A stretch of DNA of 64,000 nucleotides from contig OY755048.1 in the NCBI GenBank assembly GCA_963576565.1, positions 3,478,501 to 3,542,500 of the forward strand, given 5' to 3'. Below the pieces are notes generated by a model. That model ran no database searches. It was not told where the DNA came from and was given only the letters and a program-made list of their open reading frames with translations. The translations under genes were made by a program, and so were the position numbers. This DNA comes from Aspidapion aeneum (lineage: Eukaryota; Arthropoda; Insecta; Coleoptera; Brentidae). This document shows, piece after piece, positions 35,269 through 44,863 of this stretch (position 1 is the stretch's first letter; every line of letters starts with the position of its first letter).

Positions 35269-35790
35269 TAATCTGATCAAAAATTTGTAATCCCCATCCT
35301 CAAAAACCCCCAGATACCAATTTTGGTGGAAATCCGACAAACTAAAATTTTACCCCCCCTCCGCCCTCCACGTTAGGGGGGAGGTTGGCAGTCAGTGATA
35401 CCACATTATTGGATTGTCATCGGCACTATAACGGTATGTGAAATTTGAAGTCAATCGGATACGTGGAAGTCAGTTGAAAGTAATCAGAAAAACTTGACAT
35501 TTAATCGCCCATTTTGAATCCGCCATATTGAATTTTTATAATCTGATCAAAAATTCGTAATTCTCAACCTCAAAAACCCCCAGATACCAATTTTGGTTGA
35601 AATCGGACAAACTAAAGTTTTACCCCCTCTCCACCCCCCACGTTAGGGGGGAGGTAGGTACCCGATGAAACCATATTATTGTATTGCCATCGGAACTAAG
35701 ACGCTATGCGAAATTTGAAGTCAATCGGATGTTTGGAAGTTCTTCAAAAATTAGTTGCAAGATTTGATTACATACATACATACATACAGG
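35269..35790 (+). repeat. about 270-bp tandem duplication ending in CATA repeats
   Basis: The units start TAATCTGATCAAAAATT at 35269 and 35539 and share CTCAAAAACCCCCAGATACC, GTTAGGGGGGAGGT and AAATTTGAAGTCAATCGGAT. The second unit runs into (CATA)4-5 at about 35766-35788. The 'AAATTT...AATCGG' phrase followed by a tetranucleotide array parallels the hairpin-ACAG family. Confidence 0.75.
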
Positions 35791-36176
35791 TGAAGTTAAA
35801 TAAAAGCTTGTAATAAAAAGAGAGGACTTACACGATTAGGTATAAAATGTTCGCAATAAAAAACCTGTTATGTTTTTGTTCATCCAGGAGCGCAATTAGG
35901 AGGGTGGAATTTAGGGGAGATGGGATAAGATCCCTAAGCTTAAAATTAGTTTCTCTAAACGGATGAAGCATAATTTATCAGGAGAGAACTAATGAAGTGA
36001 CGTAAAAATTTCCGGCGCCGCGCTTATACTTGTGAAACTAACCATAACTTAAGTGAGAAACAACATACCACTAACCACACTATACAAGAAAATACTCCCC
36101 CAGTACCGCTATGCATAACTTTTTTTAAAAGGTTTATGCAAAACCAATATGATGGTTGAATGCCCCATGCTACGCG
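35791..36176. other. left flank of the LTR retroelement, no gene
   Basis: I see no feature. The last four bases, CGCG at 36173-36176, are one copy of the retroelement's target duplication. Confidence 0.5.
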
Positions 36177-36393
36177 AGTAATATCCCTGGAATAATAACA
36201 TCTCATCTTGTTTGTAATAACAAATATATTGCTGACGCCGTACATTGAAGTTTATATATGCACCCAAATGGTCTAATTAGGTATCATTATACTTTTACAA
36301 GTTGTATTGGTCATTTTAGTTATAAGTATTTTTTGTAGTCTTTTCAAATAAAAAGTTTTTTAAAAGCTACGTCACCGGACTTCGTATTTAATT
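36177..36393 (+). repeat. 5' LTR
   Basis: This 217-bp direct repeat has no base difference from the 3' LTR that I can see. It contains a TATATA box-like site at about 36253 and an AATAAA polyadenylation signal at 36347-36352. Promoter activity is inferred. Confidence 0.95.
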
Positions 36394-36410
36394 GGCGCTG
36401 CGAACAGGAT
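36393..36410 (+). other. tRNA primer-binding site
   Basis: TGGCGCTGCGAACAGGAT starts on the last LTR base. The TGGCGC opening is typical of insect LTR elements primed by a tRNA 3' CCA end. Which tRNA is not clear (Ser-like or Lys-like). Confidence 0.75.
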
Positions 36411-36743
36411 AGTGCGATTTCGTCCTTTATCGGTTTTCCGTTGTACGAAAGTGACTTTTAAGTCTTAGTGCGCTATTCAAACCGAACTTTACGTCCCGTA
36501 CGAATCGTGAACTTTTTCTTAAAAAAAAAATACCTTTTACGACGTCGAACGTAAAGAAGTGTTGTGGAATAAAGCCTGGAGTTGAAGCTAGTGACGTCTA
36601 CCGTGTTGTATGAGTCCCGCCGAAGCCAAAAGCCTAACCAACGACACATCCCTACTGAGCCCGGTGTCATAGGCAGAAAAGCTAAAGTCAACCCCCATTT
36701 ATAGGATTCCTTTTGGTGGCGTAACCTCTACAGAACAAGCCTT

Positions 36744-36772
36744 ATGGATTTATCCTCGATTGTTATGTAAGT
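36744..36772 (+). promoter_or_regulatory. short leader ORF overlapping a splice donor
   Basis: An ATG at 36744 opens an 8-codon frame that stops at 36768. Its last sense codon overlaps a strong donor consensus, GTAAGT at 36767-36772. In unspliced RNA this is an upstream mini-ORF before gag. In spliced RNA the first 23 nt of the mini-ORF could supply the env start, since an acceptor at 40744-40745 lies in the right phase. Confidence 0.5.
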
Positions 36773-36788
36773 TTTTTTGACTTTCTTG

Positions 36789-38432
36789 ATGCCTAGGCGA
36801 TTAAAGAATATTTTAGAAAAGAACAAAACAAAACTAGGATTAGGAGCAGAAAATAAGAAAGAAAACGTTAAAACTGAAATTGAAAACTATCTAGCAAGTT
36901 TGAAGAAACCGTCTTTAAATTTAAATTTTGAGCAAATAAGTAGTTTGCAAAGTAGTTTAAGAAATTTAAGTGGTCAGTCGACATCGAGACTAGACACTCA
37001 ACAGCAATTAGAAAGTATAGAAGAAAGTTTAGAAGAAAATACTGAAAATAATTTAGAAAATAGATTTTTAGAAAATTTTGATTCTTTAAATTTTGCAAAT
37101 TTAAACACTAGTTTTAACAGTAGTTTAAGTAGCGTTAGTAGTAACCAATTAGATAACACTTTACAAAACGAAGAACTTTCTAACACAATGGAAAATCTTA
37201 AATTTTACACGTCATTGTTGCCCACATTTGATGGCAGTCAATCCCATTTAGAAAGTTTTTTGATTTCTGTACAAGAATTTTATGAACTTTATTTTGGTAA
37301 TTCTATTGAGCAACAAAAATTGGTCCTGTCTGCCATAAAATCGAAACTGGTAGGCAAAGCTCAAAATTTTCTATTAGAAAGGCCAGATTTAAATACTTTT
37401 GAAAAAATTAAGTTAGCTTTAAGACAAAAATTTGGTGATCCAATTAATCACGAAATTTTGATGCAAGAACTTCAGTACATTAAAATTGACGCAAACGAAG
37501 ACATTTTGCAGTTTATCGATAGACTTAAGGCCTTTTGCCAAAGAATTTTTGGAAAAATTCAATGTGAAGTAGCAGATAACGCACAAAAGTTACTGCTTAT
37601 ATCTCAAGTAGAAAAAGTATCTGTTTTAATTTTGACCGCAAACTCCCCAGACTCTTTAAAAACGCTTCTTATGCTTAAAACTCCTGCAACTTTAGACGAA
37701 GCCTACAAGGACGTCATGAGTAATAACATAGTAGAAGCGCAAGTCAATTTTACAAGTAATAACTCGAACTTGCACAAAGGAAATAATTCATTTTTAAAAC
37801 CCAACAATAACTTTAGACAAAACCAAAATTTTAATCGCAACCCCCAAACTAATCAAATAAGACCAAAACCACCCCAACAACGTTTTAACCCGTTTATGCA
37901 ACCTTTTTCGAACCCTCAGTTTACCAGACAATTTAATTTTAATCCACCTTTTAACTCTCAATTTAGACAACCTAACTTTAATTTTAATCAACCTAGACCT
38001 TTTCAAAATCAACCTCAAAATTTTCAAAATTTTGGAAGACCAACTAACGCCTTCGCCCCACAAAATAAACCCATTTTAGACAAGCCAACCCCTATGTCGA
38101 CATCAACAATTGGTCCGTCAAGGCAACACTATCAAAGACCCCCATACAATCGACCTTCAGGAATTTTTAAACCCTCAGGATTTTTGACAAATGTAGAAAC
38201 ATACCCAGAACAAACTTACGAACAAAACTACGAACAAACCTACGAACAAACCTGTGAAAATCAAACTTACAATAATTATAGTGAAGAAAACCCTGACTAT
38301 TTTTACGATCCTCATTTTTATAACGAAGAACCCACTAGCCAACAAGAAAACTGCTCTTACGAACATAATTTACAAACAAACGCCGCAAGCGAAAATTTTC
38401 AGGAAACAGCCTTGGATCCCCCGTCGACTTAA
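36789..38432 (+). CDS. gag: Gag polyprotein (errantivirus-like)
   Basis: A 547-codon open frame starts at the ATG at 36789 (MPRRLKNILEKN). An upstream TTG extension is less likely to be used. Gag forms the cytoplasmic capsid that packages the element RNA. An acidic, Ser/Asn-rich N-terminal third is followed by a capsid-like helical region from about residue 136 (LPTFDGSQSHLESFL...) to about 320. The tail is long, rich in Asn, Gln, Phe and Pro, with tandem EQTYEQ-type units near residues 475-490. No CCHC zinc knuckle is seen, as is usual for errantiviral Gag. The frame is uninterrupted. A slippery heptamer at 38393-38399 precedes the pol frame. Confidence 0.88.
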   Translation: MPRRLKNILEKNKTKLGLGAENKKENVKTEIENYLASLKKPSLNLNFEQISSLQSSLRNLSGQSTSRLDTQQQLESIEESLEENTENNLENRFLENFDSLNFANLNTSFNSSLSSVSSNQLDNTLQNEELSNTMENLKFYTSLLPTFDGSQSHLESFLISVQEFYELYFGNSIEQQKLVLSAIKSKLVGKAQNFLLERPDLNTFEKIKLALRQKFGDPINHEILMQELQYIKIDANEDILQFIDRLKAFCQRIFGKIQCEVADNAQKLLLISQVEKVSVLILTANSPDSLKTLLMLKTPATLDEAYKDVMSNNIVEAQVNFTSNNSNLHKGNNSFLKPNNNFRQNQNFNRNPQTNQIRPKPPQQRFNPFMQPFSNPQFTRQFNFNPPFNSQFRQPNFNFNQPRPFQNQPQNFQNFGRPTNAFAPQNKPILDKPTPMSTSTIGPSRQHYQRPPYNRPSGIFKPSGFLTNVETYPEQTYEQNYEQTYEQTCENQTYNNYSEENPDYFYDPHFYNEEPTSQQENCSYEHNLQTNAASENFQETALDPPST

Positions 38433-40138
38433 ATAACGTTGCCCGACAAATCGAACTACCATATTTTTATTTACCAAAAACGCAAATAACAATTCTTATC
38501 GATTCAGGAGCCTCAGACTCTATAATCTCCCCAAAAATAGCCAAAATGTACCCCAATAATCTATTTTTTGAACCCTTTGAAGTAACCAGCTGCAGAAACA
38601 CATATAAAGAAAATAATAATTTAAAAATAAATTTATTACAAGAACTAGGAATAAACGAAAATATTAAAATGCGTGTTGTAAACTGGCATAAAGACTTTGA
38701 CGCATTAATAGGCTTAAGAGACCTTGAAAAGTTAAAGGGTATGCTCGATTTAAAAAATAGTATATTAACTTTAAATAAAAATGTAAAAATTCCTCTTTCT
38801 ATTGCTTATAATAACCCTGTTAAGCAGCCAATCCAAAATTATCAAGTAAACTACCAAAAAGATATTGAACTCACACCCTCTTTTAGCTTCAAAGAACAAT
38901 ACATTCCTAACTGTCCAGTAACAGTTAAAGAATTTTGTAAAATCCCCTATCCAAGTCCAAACGTTAACATTAACTTTCACCAACAAATAAAAGTAATCCC
39001 ACAAGAAAGATTTAAGAAACAACCTATTCAATATTTTCACCCTGAAACACAATTAAAATCAGACTACATCATAACACCGGAAGGTACTGAACCAAATTTA
39101 ATAAAAATCGACTGCATTCAACGGTACTTAATTCCAGAAACTCAAAAAGATACAAATTACGAAAAAGAAAATGTAAATGTCGTTGCTAACGCCCTCTTGA
39201 AGATAAATTTTAACATACATGAAATAAATAAAGCCAATGCACCCACCGTGCGTAACTCTGTTACCAACTTAACTGATTTTAATCTCACGGAACACGTAAT
39301 TAACGAGCAATACAAAGAACCCCAAGCTAATGTAACCGTACTCAATGAAAAATTAAAACCGCCAAAAATGAATTTAGAGTATTTTGTGCCCCTCCAAAAT
39401 GACGCCCGAGACAACGCCTCTGACGTCACTATTCACTCAAATAATGAGACACAAAGAAAACATTTATCTACATCCGAACTGCCCCTTAATTATACAACCA
39501 ATCGATTGGTTATTAATTATGGACAACAATATAAACATTTTTTCTCTAAACCATTTAATAGAAATCATAATTTTGTGACAATAAATGAAAAACAACAAGA
39601 GCACATTCTTAAAATTCTAAAAGAGATAGTGAAACCTGACTCTCTATTTACTATTTACATTCCAAACAATGAACTTAAACTAGAATTTCAGAAAGTAGTT
39701 AACTCTATTTTTAACCCATGTGCAAAACTCATATTTTCGACTAAATACCTAATTGACGTGATAAACGCAGAAAAACAAAAAGAATTAATATTAAAATACT
39801 ATGGACCTAATCATAAAAACAAAACAGAGATCTTCAATGAAATAAAACAAAAATATTACTGGCCCAAACTAAGAGAATCGATTACCATCTTCATAAACAA
39901 CTTTAAAATATGTCTTCAAAACTCATATAAAAAGCATTCTTATAAAATTGCTTATAAAGGACCCCTTTTAGATGAAAAACCATTTAAAACATTTGTATCA
40001 TTTAGACATCTTTCAATTTATAAACTGTCAATTTTGAACTTAAATAGATTTGTTTCAAAATACACAAAAAATTTTATAACGATTTTTGAAAACCACTTTT
40101 CTTATAAGAACACAAAAAAAAAAATAAACAAAAGATAA
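38369..40138 (+). pseudogene. pol: Pol remnant: protease, then RT deleted, then broken integrase N-terminus
   Basis: This is a 589-codon open frame in the -1 frame relative to gag, overlapping its last 64 bp. The aspartic protease is present, with catalytic DSGAS at 38501-38515. After the protease core the sequence skips RT entirely. The next family landmark is a VVANAL block (the 'VVADALS' linker after RNase H) near 39180. An integrase zinc-finger-like block with KQKYYWPKLR follows at about 39850, but one His of the HHCC motif reads Tyr and one Cys reads Phe. Past about 40000 the integrase core continues only in another frame (a LDIFQF-like block) and with stops. It cannot encode RT or a working integrase. 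Confidence 0.82.
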
Positions 40139-40397
40139 TAAAATAAACAATAAAATAAAATTAAAAAAAAAAAGATAACAAAATTGATAACAACCTTTTA
40201 AAATATTTATGTCAAATATTCTGCAACGAACAACTTTCTCTAGACTACACATTTTGAATATTTAAGAAATTTAAAAATTTAAACATCTTGAAGAAACTTC
40301 TCAAAATATTATGACGTCAGCCATACTAATATATACTTAATCAGAGAGTACACTCTATTACCGATCATTTTTAATTTTCAATTTTATACAGCCTTAT
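40139..40397 (+). other. A-rich patch where the integrase core should be
   Basis: This is A-rich low-complexity sequence and short AT-rich filler with no integrase DDE core motif. It links the broken integrase N-terminus to the integrase C-terminal fragment, so it marks a deletion or replacement. Confidence 0.6.
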
Positions 40398-40805
40398 GTG
40401 AACGAACCAAACATAAATAACGACCTCACTCTTTTTGAACAATATAATGAACAACGAAAGAAAGAACTAATACCTTTTCACGATCAAGTTTTCAAAAAAG
40501 CATATCAAAAACAGTTACACACCACACAAAAACAAAATAAAAACACCGAAGAGCCCCCTCAAATTCAAAAAGATCAAACTATCTTTAGAAAAAACACCCT
40601 TCGAAATAAAATGAACCCCCAATTTATCCCTACCAAAGTAACTAACGTCAATAAAAATGTTATAACTGGTATCTCAAAAACTAAACCAATTAACACACAT
40701 GTCAGAAAAATAAAAAGACTCAGGAAAAAACCTAAATCATTCCAGGTTCCTGATCCTGTCCCTCCTGACATTGACGAACCTCAACCAGGCCCTTCAGGTC
40801 AATAG
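40398..40805 (+). pseudogene. integrase C-terminal fragment
   Basis: An open frame of about 135 codons without an ATG, in a different frame from the pol remnant. KKELIPFHDQVFKKAYQKQ and the later NKMNPQFIPTKV ... HVRKIKRLRKKP match the basic C-terminal domain that follows the catalytic core in errantiviral integrases. It ends overlapping the env frame, the usual pol-env arrangement. Confidence 0.6.
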
Positions 40806-42279
40806 ATTGGACAATAATGGATTCTACACCGAAGAAATCTCTCCTTCTTTAGTTGTAAGCCATTATCATACTATGTACATACCTTTTAATATGACAAAAA
40901 TTAAAACGTCTCTAAGCCAACTTTTTACTACTAATTCCCTATTTTTATCCCCTTTAGTCAATCAAGTTAATAATACTTTATTAAAAATACAATTTCAATT
41001 CCTTGAATCATGCTTAAACGATACGTACAATACTTATGAAAAACTAAATTCTTTAGAAAACAATGAACTTAGAAAGAAACGTGGTTTATTCAACCTACTG
41101 GGAAGCGGTATTAAATTTGTCACAGGAAACCTAGATAATACCGACCTAGACACAATAACGCAGAACTTACAAATACTGAAACAAAATCAAATTAACACGA
41201 TGCACAAGATAAATGACCTTAGTTCATTTGCCGGGAATATTATAAACAAATTCCAGGAAAATGTAAACATTATAAATAAAAACGCAAAATGCATTCGCTT
41301 CGAAATTTTAAAATTGAATAATGAAATCACGTTATTACTCAGTATGCAAAACCAAATTTTACAAATCTCAAAACTAAACAAATTTTTGGAAAAAATGCTG
41401 AGAATGATATCTTTTGCGCATCTGCAAACTTTAGATTTAGAAATTTTGAACGTCAATGAAATTAGGGAAATTTGGCAATATTTGACAGCTCATTATCCAA
41501 AAAATTCTCTATGGCCACTAAAACACCTGTCAGAATTAACTCTTATATGTAAAACTGGCCTTATTCTGTTAAAAGATATGTCAATCATTGTAGTGAAAAT
41601 ACCAATCTTTGAAAAATATTCTTGTAGTCTTAAGATAGTTTATCCAATACCTAATAATGAATCAAAAATATTAATTAGCCCCAGTAAATACTACTGTAAC
41701 AATTTATGGTATCAGCAATGCTCTGAAATTAACTCAAATTGGATTTGTTTCAACCCCATTGCACATAGTTGCCTTTTACCAAAAAATTGCCCTTTCGCCA
41801 CAGTAAAAAATAATTTTCAAATTCACACTTTAACTTATAAAAGTGGTCTACTTTTCTGTACAAAAAACTCCGAAACAATTTACGAAAATTGCTTCCAGTT
41901 TCAGAAAACCACACTTCAAAACTGTTATCTTATTAACAGCCAGTGTGACATAATAATTAATCAAAATAAATATTCATTATCAATAAATAACATTTCTGTT
42001 TCATTGCCAGATATAATAAAGCTTCCTGAAACAAACTTGTCTATCAATTTGCAGATAAGACATTTAGAAAACCCGCAAAAAATGCAGGAAGACCTTTTGG
42101 ATCCTTTAGTCCTACAGGAACTTAATTTTGAAAGCCAAAATTACATTATCTTAACTTTATGTTTGGCAGTAATCTTGATATTTATTTTTATTTTCTATTT
42201 TTGGCGAAAACAAAAAACCTCAAAGACAAAAAAATATTCCCTTAAGGGTTCTCCAAAAACTCATCAACGAGGACGTTGA
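40714..42279 (+). CDS. env: Env-like glycoprotein frame (errantivirus/baculovirus-F type)
   Basis: The env frame is open from 40714 (after a stop at 40711) to 42279, about 521 codons, and has no internal ATG near its start. A hydrophobic, signal-peptide-like stretch lies at about 40747-40785. A furin-type RKKR site at 41071-41082 is followed by a GLFNLLGSG fusion-peptide-like segment, then a helical region, a Cys-rich ectodomain half and one membrane anchor at 42142-42204 with a short basic tail. This is the layout of insect errantiviral envelope proteins related to baculovirus F. The lack of a local start fits expression from a spliced RNA. Whether it is functional is unknown. Confidence 0.8.
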   Translation, partial: KDSGKNLNHSRFLILSLLTLTNLNQALQVNRLDNNGFYTEEISPSLVVSHYHTMYIPFNMTKIKTSLSQLFTTNSLFLSPLVNQVNNTLLKIQFQFLESCLNDTYNTYEKLNSLENNELRKKRGLFNLLGSGIKFVTGNLDNTDLDTITQNLQILKQNQINTMHKINDLSSFAGNIINKFQENVNIINKNAKCIRFEILKLNNEITLLLSMQNQILQISKLNKFLEKMLRMISFAHLQTLDLEILNVNEIREIWQYLTAHYPKNSLWPLKHLSELTLICKTGLILLKDMSIIVVKIPIFEKYSCSLKIVYPIPNNESKILISPSKYYCNNLWYQQCSEINSNWICFNPIAHSCLLPKNCPFATVKNNFQIHTLTYKSGLLFCTKNSETIYENCFQFQKTTLQNCYLINSQCDIIINQNKYSLSINNISVSLPDIIKLPETNLSINLQIRHLENPQKMQEDLLDPLVLQELNFESQNYIILTLCLAVILIFIFIFYFWRKQKTSKTKKYSLKGSPKTHQRGR

Positions 42280-42286
42280 CGAAACT

Positions 42287-42297
42287 AAGGGTGGAGG
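42287..42297 (+). other. polypurine tract
   Basis: AAGGGTGGAGG immediately precedes the 3' LTR and is the expected plus-strand primer site. Confidence 0.8.
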
Positions 42298-42514
42298 AGT
42301 AATATCCCTGGAATAATAACATCTCATCTTGTTTGTAATAACAAATATATTGCTGACGCCGTACATTGAAGTTTATATATGCACCCAAATGGTCTAATTA
42401 GGTATCATTATACTTTTACAAGTTGTATTGGTCATTTTAGTTATAAGTATTTTTTGTAGTCTTTTCAAATAAAAAGTTTTTTAAAAGCTACGTCACCGGA
42501 CTTCGTATTTAATT
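42298..42514 (+). repeat. 3' LTR
   Basis: This 217-bp copy ends TTTAATT at 42514 and is followed by the CGCG target duplication. The polyadenylation signal is at about 42468. Confidence 0.95.
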
Positions 42515-42584
42515 CGCGTTATGCACCATGCTACGGAGGTGTGTGTGAAGGCCTTAACCCTAAAGCCACAGACAAAAATGCACG

Positions 42585-44013
42585 CAGCCCACAAGAAAGA
42601 CCGGCCCGGGCGCGGAAATATCACGTGACCGTAGGAGGCTCACAAAAAAACGCCTCACGGCCCGCTGTCCTTATAAAACATGTGTGTGTTCAGTTTTGGT
42701 ATGTTTGTTTACTTCGATTTTTTTTTAATTCGGGCACGAATTTTATGTGAATTTTATCAAAGTTATTAAAATAACGCAGCCCACGAAAAAGACTGTAGTG
42801 GGCTGCGTTAAAATAATTAATGGCTAATGAGTAAATTATAAAGAAAATACCTATAAGATAAACAATGCCGCGAACGTGTCATTAGTGTTGTTCCTTGTCG
42901 GTCCAACTATAAAACTGAAACCTAATATGTTGCAAACGGGAAAAAAGTGGTAAAAGATAAGATCTTGGATAAGATTGATCAAGTAATAGACATCCTTAGT
43001 GACATTTTCGATAGTGAGAGTGAAAAATGTGTTCAGTTGTCATTTCTTATTGAACAATTAGGTCTCTTGAAGAGGTAACCTGAGAATCGAAGATATGGTG
43101 GATACACTTTAATGTGGGCTTCATCTTTGTTTATCCAGTCATCCAGTGCATACACGTCAATTTACAATTCTAAGGTAATATGTCTTCCGCACCCTCGCAA
43201 TATTAAAAAACTGATTTGTAAAATATTGTTAACAGATAGTAATCTCTCTGGTAGTGTGAAATATTTAAAAAGTAAGATACATCTTTTAAAAGAACATGAG
43301 TTGGTAGTTAACTTGCACTTTAATGAAATATATATTAAACTTTGTGCTAAATAATTTTTCAAAAAATTATTGACGATCACTACATTCAGTTCATTGAATG
43401 TGAAAACCATCTCACTTATTCACAAAATCACTTGCTTTTTTTTAGTAAATTATTGTGAAATGTTTTGTAGTGAAAATTTTTCTTCAGATGACTCTGGCGA
43501 GTGTTTTTGTGGAGAAAAACTATTGTCAAAGCTTGAAAAAATTAGTTTAAGGGCATGTAAAGTTTTTTTAAATAATTTTACTATAAAGCACAATGATTTA
43601 GTGTCTGCTAATAAATCTTTGAATAAGAACTCAGACAAAGATGATGACACTCAAAGAAAAATTAAAAAACTAAAAGCTTAGGTGTGATATGTCCAATTTT
43701 GAAAGACTTGTATAGATTTGAAGTTACTAACGATATTATGTACCTAATATATGTACCTGAAGACATTAGAGCGCAAATTTTGTATAATTTTTTATTTTAT
43801 GGATTCAGTTCTTTTATCCATAATAAACACAATATCAGCAAAATATTTTTTTCAATTTTTGCCTATAAAAGAACAAAAATTTTCTGTTAATTTATTTAAC
43901 TTGTGTAAAAAATATAATATATTAAGCAATATAATAAGAATCCTGGGACTCCTAAGATCACGTGACCGCCGACTTGCTTATAACGCGCCATGGCCGGTCT
44001 TTATCGTTGGCAT
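42585..44013 (+). mobile_element. P/THAP9-like DNA transposon remnant, copy 2
   Basis: The left end CAGCCCACAAGAAAGACCGG resembles, in reverse complement, the right end ending GGCCGGTCTTTATCGTTGG (about 18 of 22 positions), so these are likely terminal inverted repeats. A CACGTGACC motif lies inside each end. The 13-bp hairpin seen in copy 1 is at 42772-42810. Frames at 43112-43354 and 43370-43681 resemble the middle and C-terminal parts of P/THAP9-type transposases. I could not find an 8-bp duplication at these ends. Confidence 0.55.
43112..43681 (+). pseudogene. transposase fragment, P/THAP9-like
   Basis: The first frame has SSSAYTSIYNSK, ICLPHPRNIKKLI and YLKSKIHLLKEHELVVNLHF, then NEIYIK. 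This order (SxxAY, LPHPR, a helical block, then the catalytic D/E-type strand) is what P-element and THAP9 transposases show before the RNase-H-like core. A stop at about 43352 and a frame change lead to the C-terminal frame SLNVKTISLIHKITCFF to KIKKLKA. The catalytic core and the DNA-binding THAP domain are absent. Assignment rests on motif reading only. Confidence 0.45.
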
Positions 44014-44240
44014 AGCGCATAGAAGTTCAACCTTACGGACTTTTCTTATGCAAATATGTAGGTAAGCATTTGTTTTACTGAATTGCTTGGCAAAAAGGGC
44101 ATTGGGTTGTCACGAGAGTTGCCATATTTTCTTGAAAAAGTTAAAGGACATTTTTTAAATTAGTTTGCGTTCAACACAACGTGCCAAATTTTTTAGCGTG
44201 TTGGTTTTTTCGTGATCAAGTTTTAGGATTCCCTCCAAGG
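44014..44240. other. no feature seen
   Basis: A short spacer between the P-like remnant and two MITEs. Confidence 0.3.
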
Positions 44241-44445
44241 TAAAGTGACCAACCGTCCTGGTTTTGCCAGGACAGTCTCAATATTTATTCATGTGTCCTG
44301 CTGTCCTGTCTATATTATGTTTGCTAAGTAGGTATTTTGATAAATACATCTTAATAGTATTAGATATAGAAGTGCATAAAGAGAAAGTAAATCAAATAAA
44401 TTGCCAGAGTGTCCCGGTTTTTGTCCCTTCGAGTTGGTCACTTTA
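44241..44445. mobile_element. MITE, TAAAGTGACCAAC ends
   Basis: The left end TAAAGTGACCAAC and right end GTTGGTCACTTTA are exact inverted repeats, with further imperfect pairing inwards (GTCCTGG / CCCGGTTT). It is 205 bp long and non-coding. Confidence 0.7.
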
Positions 44446-44447
44446 TT

Positions 44448-44581
44448 CACAGTTGATTACGACTACGTTGTAGCAAATTATTCATCTACCACGGGTTGGA
44501 AAGAGACCCATGTTACTGGTATCTGTATCCAACCAGTGGTGGATAAATGATTTGCTGCAACTTAGTAGTAGGCAACTGTGG
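44448..44581. mobile_element. short fold-back MITE
   Basis: Arms of about 50 bp, starting CACAGTTG and ending CAACTGTG, share GCAAAT-ATT-ATC-ACCAC-GGTTGG with mismatches. It lies directly beside the preceding MITE. Confidence 0.65.
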
Positions 44582-44863
44582 AGAGATCCTAGCTTTATGC
44601 TTAATTTAGCATAAAACAATATTGGCATGAAAATTTTCGGTGCAATCCAAAATCAGCGCGGCGAAAAGCTTTTTTGATCACAAAACCAATTTTATTGTAA
44701 CATTCGTGCATGCTTTCATGTATATAATATCCATGCCATGCCAAGCGTGTGAAAATTCTGCATTGAAATGGGTTCCCTGCCAAAGAATTGCTGCCGCCAA
44801 TTTACCCCCGACCCAACTTGCTCACCCCATGGTTTTTATTTGCAATTTTATTTATTTAAGGGA

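Larger units (their letters stand above)
36177..42514 (+). mobile_element. errantivirus-like LTR retroelement lacking reverse transcriptase
   Basis: This is a 6338-bp element with 217-bp LTRs, flanked by CGCG on both sides (36173-36176, 42515-42518). The LTRs start AGTAATATCC and end TTTAATT, like gypsy-type errantiviruses. It carries a primer-binding site, a polypurine tract, an open gag, a protease-bearing pol remnant, an integrase C-terminal fragment and an open env. Compared with a standard errantivirus, the RT and nearly all of RNase H are missing and the integrase is broken in its zinc finger and core. The two LTRs appear identical, so the insertion is recent and must have used RT and integrase supplied in trans. 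This is a resident genomic copy, described as it stands. Confidence 0.92.

Noticed and set aside
36777..36788. Gag start at an upstream TTG
   Set aside because: A normal ATG lies 12 bp downstream in frame at 36789, and eukaryotic initiation at TTG is unlikely.
40714..42279. Env frame as a captured baculovirus or other free virus gene
   Set aside because: It sits between pol remnants and the polypurine tract inside matched LTRs, the standard position of env in errantiviruses.
44640..44863. Upstream 75 codons of the 435-codon frame ending at 45947
   Set aside because: The LINE homology begins at about 44864. The earlier codons are flanking sequence that happens to be open.
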